Part shown: positions 1-7,912 of the stretch, piece by piece | Layout: the number at the start of each line of letters is the position of its first letter | How positions within the stretch are numbered: the first letter of the stretch is position 1 | Source of the DNA: QVMG01 sp032073245 | GTDB lineage: Bacteria; Bacteroidota; Bacteroidia; Bacteroidales; Tannerellaceae | NCBI GenBank assembly: GCA_032073245.1 | Contig: DAMANX010000002.1 | Span: 1 to 64,000 of the forward strand | Direction of reading: 5' to 3' | Length of the DNA: 64,000 bases | Notes under the pieces: generated by a model | What the model saw: only the letters and a program-made list of their open reading frames with translations | What the model was told of the DNA's origin: nothing | Databases searched by the model: none | Translations under genes and position numbers: made by a program

Positions 1-42
1 CGTTTTATTAGAGAGGGATTGGTTCATGTAAAAGTGGACTGA
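1..42 (+). other. possible 3' end of an upstream gene
   Basis: Frame 1 is open from the window edge to a TGA at 40-42, giving 13 residues. This could be the tail of a gene that starts outside the window, but so short a stretch cannot be told from chance. Positions 43-183 show no convincing signal beyond AT-rich DNA. Confidence 0.2.
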
Positions 43-183
43 TCTCTTTTTTTGTTTTCTTGAATGAGTAGGAGATTATTAGAATGTTAATACGAGTTCT
101 AAGATAGAATTCGTATATTCGTTGCATGCAATTTCTATAAGTTGCTATATTCTAACTACCCCCACCTTTAAGCTATTATAGTT

Positions 184-696
184 ATGAAAGCCAAAGAATA
201 TATTATTTTGATATGCATATCCTTATTAGCTACTTTATTGTACTATTCTGATAATGAATCAGATATAGATATCTTTACTTCTGATTATATATTTGATAAC
301 AATAAAAATGTAAACGAACATTCTTCAACCAGAGGGGATTATATTGATGCCGATAGATATGAATTGGATAAATGTAATGGTATTTATAAACATGTAAACC
401 TTCCTTTTTGGTTTATTTCTTTTCAGTTGTTATTTGTACATGAACCATTAGAGCATCTTTATAACAATGCGAAAGAAGTCTTGTTTTTTAGCCGTTCTTC
501 AGAGACATTTACTTCATATGGAACAAATTATTATGAATATAATTCGTATGGCTATCCTGTTGAGAAGATATTTCGTCCTTCTATGGAATTAGTAGGGATA
601 TGGGGGAGTAACACGAAAATAGAGTTATATAGATGCAAAACAAAAATAGAAAAGAATAACAATCATCATCATGAAATTTCAATTATTACTACTTAG
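184..696 (+). CDS. unknown small exported or membrane-anchored protein
   Basis: A 170-residue protein that I do not recognise. Residues 1-21 are hydrophobic after an initial Lys (a signal peptide or a single N-terminal membrane anchor), so the rest probably lies in the periplasm. The body is rich in Tyr, Asn and Glu, and the C-terminus carries an Asn/His run. The codons are very AT-rich, more so than in the following genes. The last 26 bases overlap the start of the downstream esterase in another frame, which suggests translational coupling and one transcript. No domain is visible; it may be a lineage-specific orphan. Confidence 0.55.
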   Translation: MKAKEYIILICISLLATLLYYSDNESDIDIFTSDYIFDNNKNVNEHSSTRGDYIDADRYELDKCNGIYKHVNLPFWFISFQLLFVHEPLEHLYNNAKEVLFFSRSSETFTSYGTNYYEYNSYGYPVEKIFRPSMELVGIWGSNTKIELYRCKTKIEKNNNHHHEISIITT

Positions 697-1483
697 TTTA
701 TTTCTGATATCAGTAGCTACTGCTCAGGAAAAAAATCATTATAAAATGCAAGAAAATATCTCCTATCGTACAATAGGAGATACGTATGCTTTAGAGCGTT
801 GTAAGTTAGATATATATTATCCTGAAAATGTTGATGATTTTGCTACCGTTGTTTGGTTTCATGGAGGTGGGCTATCAGGGGGCAATAAATTTATTCCGGA
901 ACAATTAAAAAATAATAGATTGGCTATAGTTGCCGTAAATTATCGTTTATTGCCGACTGCAACTTTAGTTGATTGCCTTGAAGATGCAGCTGCTGCAGTT
1001 GCATGGACTTTTCGTGAAATAGAAAAGTTCGGAGGGGATCCACAGAAGATATTTGTTTCAGGCCATTCTGCAGGAGGTTATTTGACATCAATGATTGGCC
1101 TTGATAAGAAGTGGTTGGCATCTTTTGATATTGATCCTGATTCTATAGCAGGCCTTATTCCTTTTAGTGGGCATGCAATAAGTCATTTTGCTTATCGTCA
1201 ATCCAAAGGAATGAAAGATACGCAGCCAAGTATTGATGAATTTGCACCTTTATATTATGTAAGATCCGATGCCCCTCCTTTAATTATTGTTTCAGGCGAC
1301 CGCGAATTGGAAATGCTCGGTCGTTATGAAGAAAATGCTTATTTCTGGCGAATGATGAAAGTCGCGGGACATACCCAAACCTATCTCTATGAATTAGATG
1401 GCTATAATCATGGTGATATGGCCGCCCCGGCCTTTCATATTCTAAAGAAGCATGTTAGAGACATCCTAAGCAATGTCCTCTAA
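671..1483 (+). CDS. exported alpha/beta hydrolase (esterase/lipase family)
   Basis: A 270-residue serine hydrolase with a signal peptide (residues 1-19, ending VATAQ), so it acts in the periplasm or at the cell surface. The oxyanion-hole motif HGGG is at residues 64-67 and the nucleophile elbow GHSAGG puts the catalytic Ser at 133. Asp210 (SGDRE) and His247 (YNHGD) complete the likely triad. This layout is typical of the hormone-sensitive-lipase/acetyl-esterase branch; the substrate cannot be told from sequence. It overlaps the preceding small gene by 26 bp and the convergent TPR gene by 18 bp at its 3' end. Confidence 0.85.
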   Translation: MKFQLLLLSLFLISVATAQEKNHYKMQENISYRTIGDTYALERCKLDIYYPENVDDFATVVWFHGGGLSGGNKFIPEQLKNNRLAIVAVNYRLLPTATLVDCLEDAAAAVAWTFREIEKFGGDPQKIFVSGHSAGGYLTSMIGLDKKWLASFDIDPDSIAGLIPFSGHAISHFAYRQSKGMKDTQPSIDEFAPLYYVRSDAPPLIIVSGDRELEMLGRYEENAYFWRMMKVAGHTQTYLYELDGYNHGDMAAPAFHILKKHVRDILSNVL

Positions 1484-3643
1484 TTGATATCGTAACTGAT
1501 CCAGCATTAAAGGAATTTCCTCTTCTTCAATCCCGGCAACTAATAAATCAGGAATATCCTGGCTGAATTGTTCCTGAAATTTATGGAAATCACCAGATTC
1601 CATTTGTATAGCTTTTTTGTAATATGCTAAAGCATTTTTGATATGCTGTAATGCCCATTCCGTATGTCCGGCATTCAAAAAATCCTGCATAACAGGATGT
1701 GCATCCATTATTTTCTTATAATAATTGAGTGCCTGGTCATATCTTCCTGTCAGGAAGGAACACCATGCTATAGGACGCCATGCTTTGTTACTCTTACTGT
1801 CCAAATAATCTACCTTAAAATAATATTTTAAGGCCTCTTCATATTCTTTCATTTCGAGATAACAATGCCCTATGTTCATTTGAACTGATAGATCATCAGG
1901 AACCATTGTTTCACAGCGTTGATAGTAGGGGAGAGCTTTATCTGGTTGTTTTAATGTTCTGTAACAGCCCCCTATTCTTCTAATTACCCATTTGCTATCC
2001 GAGTTTAGAATATCAGCACGTAAATAATTTTCTAAGGCACCTTCTATATCTCCCAACATCTGCTTACAGTATCCAATTTTTTGGAAAAGAATATCACTTT
2101 CCTGATCTTTCTTTATTAACCGGTTGTAGATAATCAAAGCATCCGAATAATATCCTTTACGTAAATAATATTCAGCAATAGTGGTAAGGCTTTCTTTATC
2201 TGAAATATAAGGTTGAAGAATTGGTAGATTATGGAAGTCGAGAGTCCATGTGAAAATATCATCAAATTCTCTCCGTCCGGGATATAGTTTATAGAAGCGA
2301 TAAAGATCCTGAATATATTGTCCGGCTACTATTTCCATTTTACCCCTATTGGTAATCAATTCTTCATTGTTTTGCTGAATCATTTCCGAAGCTTGACTAT
2401 CAAACTGGTTCATCATCATTTTGCGGTGTTCTTCCGGTAACTGCATCATACTGAAATAGAGAGAATACTTATCGGAATCACACATAAATGAAGCCATAGC
2501 CAGTGTTTCCAGCATAATATGCCCGTTTTTCTCATCACCACTTAATGATTGTAAAGAAGAATGCTCGGCAATAAATGGCATAAACCAGTTACTCAATTCC
2601 CGAAAAAATGGAAAATTCTTTAGATGTACAAAAGTAGAGTGCATTACATCAGCACCTTCTTGTTGTAGTTCTCCAAATTCCTGCATTTTCTTTCCTAATT
2701 CACTATCTCCCATCAATTCTTCCCATTCGGGATTCATTTCTTCTCCCATAGATTCTGCAGAAAAATCTTTAAGGTTTATCTTTTTTCCTATTTTAGGGGT
2801 TAGTTTCATCATTTCGGGGATGATTTCTTCCTGCAATTTTCTTGTTATCTTTTCAGTTTCTCTAGCCAGAATAAAACGTAATGTAATTGTTCGTATTGCA
2901 TTAGTGAAACTTTGATTTCCTTCAGCCAATGCTGCAAGGCGATTGGATATTTGCGGATAAAAAATCATCCGTTTACGATAGGTATAAAGAGTAAGTAAAA
3001 TAGCGATTATTCCTCGTGTACGAATATCTTCACTTGCAGATTCAGCAGCATCAAATAGGAGATTCATCTTTTCTTTATCAAAAGCTTCCTGTAATCCCAG
3101 AAATAAAGCGGATACTATCTGACTACCAACGACAGATGGTAATGACATATCTGTGAGGATATCCTTTATATTTGTTGTATCTTCGGCAATCAACAAATCA
3201 GATAACCATATTTTTTGATAAAGAGATACTAATGTTGTTTCAAAGTCTCTTTCTCTCTCAACTATTCCGGCTTCAGTGTTCAATCGGGCATGTAAATCTG
3301 AATAACTCTCTATAGGAGCAACACTTAAAGATCTTCTCTTGCTATAATAAATAAGGGGGGATTCACTGAAAAGAGCTTTATGTTTCACCATGTCGGTTAA
3401 TTCGTATGTGGAAGCCAATAAGGTATAATAAATATGTTCTTGCATAGGATCTTTAGTACCTTCCATCCGATAACGTAACATATATATGTAAGTTTGCTGC
3501 AATTCATTCAGTCTTTCCTGAAAAGCATATTCCTTTATACCTGTAATCATACCCTGTAGAAAAACGAATGCGTTTTTCAACTCTTTATTATCCAAAGAAC
3601 CGATAATACGGTCGTAGGCTCTATTTATTTCTTGTATTGTCAT
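1466..3643 (-). CDS. TPR-repeat protein, cytoplasmic
   Basis: A 725-residue protein without a signal peptide. The N-terminal two thirds is helical and matches no family I recognise. From about residue 500 to 690 there are consecutive tetratricopeptide repeats (for example IGYCKQMLGDIEGALENYLR and IGHCYLEMKEYEEALKYYFK), which form protein-binding superhelices. The C-terminus is acidic. It is probably a scaffold, with an unknown partner. The gene stands alone, is divergent from lepA, and has its own -7 box at 3669-3676. Its 3' end overlaps the convergent esterase by 18 bp. Confidence 0.8.
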   Translation of the reverse strand: MTIQEINRAYDRIIGSLDNKELKNAFVFLQGMITGIKEYAFQERLNELQQTYIYMLRYRMEGTKDPMQEHIYYTLLASTYELTDMVKHKALFSESPLIYYSKRRSLSVAPIESYSDLHARLNTEAGIVERERDFETTLVSLYQKIWLSDLLIAEDTTNIKDILTDMSLPSVVGSQIVSALFLGLQEAFDKEKMNLLFDAAESASEDIRTRGIIAILLTLYTYRKRMIFYPQISNRLAALAEGNQSFTNAIRTITLRFILARETEKITRKLQEEIIPEMMKLTPKIGKKINLKDFSAESMGEEMNPEWEELMGDSELGKKMQEFGELQQEGADVMHSTFVHLKNFPFFRELSNWFMPFIAEHSSLQSLSGDEKNGHIMLETLAMASFMCDSDKYSLYFSMMQLPEEHRKMMMNQFDSQASEMIQQNNEELITNRGKMEIVAGQYIQDLYRFYKLYPGRREFDDIFTWTLDFHNLPILQPYISDKESLTTIAEYYLRKGYYSDALIIYNRLIKKDQESDILFQKIGYCKQMLGDIEGALENYLRADILNSDSKWVIRRIGGCYRTLKQPDKALPYYQRCETMVPDDLSVQMNIGHCYLEMKEYEEALKYYFKVDYLDSKSNKAWRPIAWCSFLTGRYDQALNYYKKIMDAHPVMQDFLNAGHTEWALQHIKNALAYYKKAIQMESGDFHKFQEQFSQDIPDLLVAGIEEEEIPLMLDQLRYQLEDIA

Positions 3644-3668
3644 AACATCTATATAACAAATGATATGC

Positions 3669-3676
3669 CAAATGTA
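3669..3676 (-). promoter_or_regulatory. -7 box (TACATTTG) for the TPR gene
   Basis: The minus strand reads TACATTTG, a match to the Bacteroidota sigma-ABfr -7 consensus TAnnTTTG, about 26 bp upstream of the start codon at 3643. It lies back to back with the lepA promoter. Confidence 0.55.
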
Positions 3677-3697
3677 TGCAATTCGCTCTAAAATTTT

Positions 3698-3705
3698 TAT
3701 CTTTG
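3698..3705 (+). promoter_or_regulatory. -7 box (TATCTTTG) for lepA
   Basis: Exact TAnnTTTG match, 21 bp upstream of the lepA ATG at 3727. The short leader fits the usual Bacteroidota arrangement. Confidence 0.65.
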
Positions 3706-3726
3706 CACACCTAAATTATAGAGCAG

Positions 3727-5514
3727 ATGAAGAATATTCGCAATTTTTGTATTATTGCCCATATTGACCATGGAAAAAGTACGTTAGCTGACCGTTTGCT
3801 GGAATATACCAAAACAGTAGAAGGAAAAGATATGCAGGCTCAAGTCCTGGATAATATGGATTTGGAGCGTGAACGGGGCATAACGATTAAAAGCCATGCC
3901 ATACAGATGAAATATACAAAAGATGGTGAAGAGTATATTTTAAACTTGATAGATACTCCTGGACACGTAGACTTTTCTTATGAAGTATCTCGTTCTATTG
4001 CTGCCTGTGAAGGGGCTTTACTTATAGTAGATGCAGCACAAGGTATTCAGGCACAGACAATATCTAATTTGTATATGGCTATTGAAAATGACTTGGAAAT
4101 AGTTCCTGTCATTAATAAAATAGATCTTCCGAATGCAATGCCGGAAGAAGTGGAAGATCAGATTGTTGAACTTTTAGGGGTTAAACCAGAGGAAATACTG
4201 AGAGCCAGTGGAAAAACAGGTGAAGGTGTTATGGAGTTATTGGATGCTATAGTGGATAGAGTTCCCGCACCTAAAGGTGATCCTGAAGCCCCTCTGCAAT
4301 GTTTGATTTTTGACTCTGTTTTTAATTCGTTCAGAGGCATTATTGCTTACTTCAAGGTCGTTAATGGTGTTCTACGCAAAGGCGATCATGTAAAGTTTAT
4401 TGCTACAGGTAAAGAATATGACGCGGATGAAGTTGGCGTTCTGAAACTTAACATGTCTCCACGTGAAGAAATACGCACAGGAGATGTGGGTTATATAATC
4501 TCCGGAATTAAGGCTTCCCGTGAAGTTAAGGTGGGTGATACCATTACCCATGTTAAAAATGGGGCATCGGACGGAATCTCTGGTTTTGAAGAAGTGAAAC
4601 CGATGGTGTTTGCAGGAGTCTATCCGATTGATAGTGAGGATTTCGAAAATCTTCGTGCTTCATTAGAAAAACTTCAATTAAACGATGCATCTCTTACCTT
4701 TCAACCGGAAAGTTCTGCCGCTTTAGGTTTTGGTTTCCGCTGTGGATTCCTAGGACTTTTACACATGGAGATTGTACAGGAACGTCTCGACCGTGAGTTT
4801 GATATGGATGTCATAACTACCGTACCAAACGTTTCATATAAGGTGTATGACAAAAAGAACAATTGCCTCGAAGTGCATAATCCGAGCGGTTTACCTGATC
4901 CTACACAGATTGAACATATAGATGAACCCTATATACGCGCTTCTGTCATAACGACTACTAATTATATTGGTCCGATTATGACACTTTGTCTGGGAAAAAG
5001 AGGGATTTTGTTAAAACAGGAATATATTTCAGGCGATAGGGTAGAAATCCATTATGATATGCCATTAGGTGAGATTGTTATTGATTTCTATGATAAGTTG
5101 AAGAGTATATCTAAAGGATATGCTTCTTTCGATTACCATTTACATGATTTCCGTCCAAGTAAACTTGTGAAGTTAGATATTCTTTTGAATGGTGAACCTG
5201 TTGATGCTTTATCCACATTAACGCATGTAGATAATAGTGTTACTTTTGGTCGCCGCATGTGCGAGAAGCTAAAAGAACTGATTCCACGTCAACAGTTTGA
5301 TATAGCTATCCAAGCCGCCATAGGTTCAAAAATTATTGCCCGTGAAACAATTAAGGCAGTTCGTAAGGATGTAACAGCAAAATGTTACGGCGGTGATATT
5401 TCCCGTAAACGAAAACTGTTGGAAAAACAGAAAGAGGGAAAGAAACGCATGAAACAGATTGGAACGGTAGAAGTACCACAAAAAGCATTCCTTGCTGTAT
5501 TGAAATTGGATTAA
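3727..5514 (+). CDS. lepA: elongation factor 4 (LepA), back-translocating GTPase
   Basis: A 595-residue translational GTPase, the usual length for EF4, which binds the ribosome and can reverse translocation. The G1 loop AHIDHGKST is at residues 11-19, G3 DTPGH at 76-80, and G4 NKID at 130-133. The EF-G-like domains follow. The C-terminus has the EF4-specific basic tail (RKRKLLEKQKEGKKR, then VEVPQKAFLAVLKLD), which EF-G lacks. It is transcribed alone from the TATCTTTG promoter and faces a convergent MscS-type gene across an inverted repeat. Confidence 0.97.
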   Translation: MKNIRNFCIIAHIDHGKSTLADRLLEYTKTVEGKDMQAQVLDNMDLERERGITIKSHAIQMKYTKDGEEYILNLIDTPGHVDFSYEVSRSIAACEGALLIVDAAQGIQAQTISNLYMAIENDLEIVPVINKIDLPNAMPEEVEDQIVELLGVKPEEILRASGKTGEGVMELLDAIVDRVPAPKGDPEAPLQCLIFDSVFNSFRGIIAYFKVVNGVLRKGDHVKFIATGKEYDADEVGVLKLNMSPREEIRTGDVGYIISGIKASREVKVGDTITHVKNGASDGISGFEEVKPMVFAGVYPIDSEDFENLRASLEKLQLNDASLTFQPESSAALGFGFRCGFLGLLHMEIVQERLDREFDMDVITTVPNVSYKVYDKKNNCLEVHNPSGLPDPTQIEHIDEPYIRASVITTTNYIGPIMTLCLGKRGILLKQEYISGDRVEIHYDMPLGEIVIDFYDKLKSISKGYASFDYHLHDFRPSKLVKLDILLNGEPVDALSTLTHVDNSVTFGRRMCEKLKELIPRQQFDIAIQAAIGSKIIARETIKAVRKDVTAKCYGGDISRKRKLLEKQKEGKKRMKQIGTVEVPQKAFLAVLKLD

Positions 5515-5544
5515 GTTAGATATAGCGCTACAAAGAGAAAAATT

Positions 5545-5623
5545 AAACACAGAGACACGTAGAACACAGAGTTTTAATTGAGTAAACCTATTAAAACTCT
5601 GTGTTCTACGTGTTTCTGTGTTT
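5545..5623. repeat. inverted repeat of the ACACAGAG family (33-bp arms)
   Basis: Arms at 5545-5577 and 5591-5623 are reverse complements with one mismatch and a 13-bp loop. The stem contains AGAACACAGAGTTTTAA. It lies between convergent lepA and the MscS-type gene, where it could end transcription from both sides. A related but not identical copy lies at 36087-36171. Confidence 0.85.
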
Positions 5624-5625
5624 GG

Positions 5626-6879
5626 TTAGTTATTAAGTGAACGTATATCTGCACCGGAAATAGCCTGGAACGGTTGTAAGTCAAATTCAGGTATAACGGC
5701 TAAAAGGTGATCAAAAATATCCGATTGAATATCTTCATAAGGTATCCATCGCTTTTCAGAGAGGAATACATAAAGTTCTAAAGGAATACCAGTTTCAGTC
5801 GGTTGTAGTTGACGAACCATGCAAGTTAATTCTTTGCTTACTTGCGGGTGATGTTTGAGAAAACTTTCTATGTATGCACGGAAAATTCCCAGATTGGTTT
5901 GTCTTCGGCCATTAACCAGAACTGAATTGTCAATGTTATGTTCCGCATTGTATTCATGTAATTCTTTTTCTTTTTTATCAATGTATTCCGTAATCAGATT
6001 AATCTTACGGAATCTGTCCAGCATTTCGGGCGAACAGAATTTTACACTATTCATATCTATGCTGATGGAACGTTTAATACGACGTCCTTTTGAATCACTC
6101 ATTCCCCTCCAGTTCTGGAAAGAGTCACTGACTAATGCATAAGGAGGAATTGTAACAATCGTATTATCGAAGTTGCGTACTTTCACAGCGTTTAATGTAA
6201 CATCAATAACATCACCATCTGCATTATATTTAGGCATAGTGATCCAATCACCAGGACGCAACATATCATTTGCCGTTAATTGTATACCTGCAACAAATCC
6301 CATTAATGTATCTTTAAAAACAAGAGAGAGAATCGCTGCAGATGCGCCTAAGCCTGCCAGAATACCGGCAGGAGATTTTCCTATTAGCAGACTAATAATG
6401 ATTACAACACCAATGAAAATGAAAATGACCTGTAATACCTGAATAAATCCTTTTATAGATTTCCCCTTATTTTTACGGTGATAAAGATCACTAGCAAAGC
6501 TTAACAATGAATTGACGAACCGTATTGTTATAGCAACAATATATATCATACATATAATGGAAGCTATATGTTGTAACTGGGGGAATGCTTCTGTTGGAAA
6601 CATGAACGGAATCATCACATATAGAAAAATTGCAGGAATAAGATGAATTACTTTATCTAATATTTTGCGTTCAAGAATAATATCATCCCAATCGGATTTG
6701 GTTTTAACGGCAATACGTTTAAATACTCCTAATATCACTTTACGACTAGCATAATCTATAACCAGAGCAATCAGTATTACAAATAATGTGATTAATAATG
6801 TTCCCAGATAATGCCCCTTTCCACTTTCAATACCCCAACTGTTAAGTAGTTGGTTAATCCAATCATGTAGTAAACTCAT
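5626..6879 (-). CDS. MscS-family mechanosensitive channel (YbdG/MscM-like)
   Basis: A 417-residue inner-membrane channel with about five hydrophobic segments in its first 190 residues. The last one is the Gly/Ala-rich pore helix with AGILAGLGASAAILSLVFKD, the hallmark of MscS. The soluble beta domain follows (GDWITMPKYNADGDVIDVTL), then a long C-terminal domain. Length and the extended C-terminus resemble E. coli YbdG (miniconductance, osmotic release valve) rather than the shorter MscS. The -7 box is at 6905-6912. Confidence 0.88.
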   Translation of the reverse strand: MSLLHDWINQLLNSWGIESGKGHYLGTLLITLFVILIALVIDYASRKVILGVFKRIAVKTKSDWDDIILERKILDKVIHLIPAIFLYVMIPFMFPTEAFPQLQHIASIICMIYIVAITIRFVNSLLSFASDLYHRKNKGKSIKGFIQVLQVIFIFIGVVIIISLLIGKSPAGILAGLGASAAILSLVFKDTLMGFVAGIQLTANDMLRPGDWITMPKYNADGDVIDVTLNAVKVRNFDNTIVTIPPYALVSDSFQNWRGMSDSKGRRIKRSISIDMNSVKFCSPEMLDRFRKINLITEYIDKKEKELHEYNAEHNIDNSVLVNGRRQTNLGIFRAYIESFLKHHPQVSKELTCMVRQLQPTETGIPLELYVFLSEKRWIPYEDIQSDIFDHLLAVIPEFDLQPFQAISGADIRSLNN

Positions 6880-6904
6880 ATATTAATGTATTTTTGACTT
6901 TATG

Positions 6905-6912
6905 CAAAACTA
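6905..6912 (-). promoter_or_regulatory. -7 box (TAGTTTTG) for the MscS-type gene
   Basis: The minus strand reads TAGTTTTG, 26 bp upstream of the start codon at 6879; matches TAnnTTTG. Confidence 0.5.
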
Positions 6913-7010
6913 ATAAAAACGGAGGGCAATTCCTAATTATTTTCTGATTCAATATAGTTTTGAAATCTTTTAGAAGAGATAATTGTTATACTTAATATAA
7001 AGAGAATTTT

Positions 7011-7018
7011 TATATTTG
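7011..7018 (+). promoter_or_regulatory. -7 box (TATATTTG) for the M48 protease gene; decides the start
   Basis: Exact TAnnTTTG match. It overlaps a possible GTG start at 7018, so translation must begin downstream; the ATG at 7057, which opens a lipoprotein signal, is the likely start. Confidence 0.6.
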
Positions 7019-7056
7019 TGTTCATATTTGATAAGAATAAAAAGAAAAAGAATTTT

Positions 7057-7845
7057 ATGAAGAATGTACTTACTTTATTAGTCGCTCTGACTATATTAGC
7101 AGGGTGTTCCACAGTTCCATTAACCGGACGAAAGCAAATGATGTTAGTATCCGAACAGGATGTTTTATCCTCAAGTCTTACTCAATACCATGAATTTATC
7201 GATACTGCAAAGATATCTACCAATAAAGCGCAAACAGCTCAGGTTGTACGTGTAGGACGCAATATTGCTGCTGCAACTGAAGCGTATTTAAAAAATAATG
7301 GAATGGGAGACGAAGTGAAAAACTTTTCCTGGGAATTTAATTTAGTGGCTGATCCTACAATGAATGCATTCTGTATGCCTGGAGGTAAGATTGTCGTCTA
7401 TGAAGGATTAATGAAGATTGTCAATTCAGACGATGAATTAGCTGTAGTTATGGGTCATGAAGTAGCACATGCAGTGGCTAAGCACAGCAATGAGCGCATG
7501 AGCCAGCAAATTATGACACAATACGGAGCTGCCATCCTTGGAGCTGCTATAAGTAATAAAAGTGCCATGGTTCAAGATGTTACTAATGTTGTGTACGGTT
7601 TGGGGTCTCAATATGCGGTCATTTTACCTTTTTCACGTAAACATGAATCTGAAGCCGATTATATGGGGTTAATCCTTATGACAATGGCCGGATATAATCC
7701 GGAAGCAGCTGTAGGCTTCTGGCAAAAGATGTCGGCAGGTGGAAGTAATGTTCCCGAATTTCTAAGTACTCATCCTAGCGATTCCCATCGTATCCAGGAC
7801 ATAAAAGGATATTTGCCTGAGGTAGAGAAATACCGGAAAAAGTGA
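7057..7845 (+). CDS. M48-family zinc metalloprotease, lipoprotein (LoiP/YcaL-like)
   Basis: 262 residues from the ATG at 7057. The open frame reaches a GTG at 7018, but that overlaps the -7 box. Residues 1-17 are a lipoprotein signal with lipobox LAGC, lipidated Cys17. The zinc-binding HEVAH is at 134-138, and a downstream HESEAD supplies the third ligand. Family members are periplasmic metallopeptidases involved in outer-membrane protein quality control. No membrane helices beyond the signal, unlike HtpX. Monocistronic; convergent with the MutS-like gene. Confidence 0.9.
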   Translation: MKNVLTLLVALTILAGCSTVPLTGRKQMMLVSEQDVLSSSLTQYHEFIDTAKISTNKAQTAQVVRVGRNIAAATEAYLKNNGMGDEVKNFSWEFNLVADPTMNAFCMPGGKIVVYEGLMKIVNSDDELAVVMGHEVAHAVAKHSNERMSQQIMTQYGAAILGAAISNKSAMVQDVTNVVYGLGSQYAVILPFSRKHESEADYMGLILMTMAGYNPEAAVGFWQKMSAGGSNVPEFLSTHPSDSHRIQDIKGYLPEVEKYRKK

Positions 7846-7854
7846 TGAGTTATG

Positions 7855-7907
7855 AGTGGTAAGCGATGAGTATATGATTAAGTACTCATCACTCATCGTT
7901 TACCACT
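7855..7907. repeat. inverted repeat between convergent genes, possible bidirectional terminator
   Basis: AGTGGTAAGCGATGAG at 7855-7870 pairs with 7892-7907 with one mismatch. Short variants of GATGAGT and AGTGGTAAG recur around it, so the hairpin is built from repeated words. It separates the M48 gene from the MutS-like gene. Confidence 0.6.
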
Positions 7908-7912
7908 TACCA

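Noticed and set aside
7018..7056. GTG start and N-terminal extension for the M48 protease
   Set aside because: The GTG overlaps the -7 box TATATTTG, and the extension would block the lipoprotein signal.
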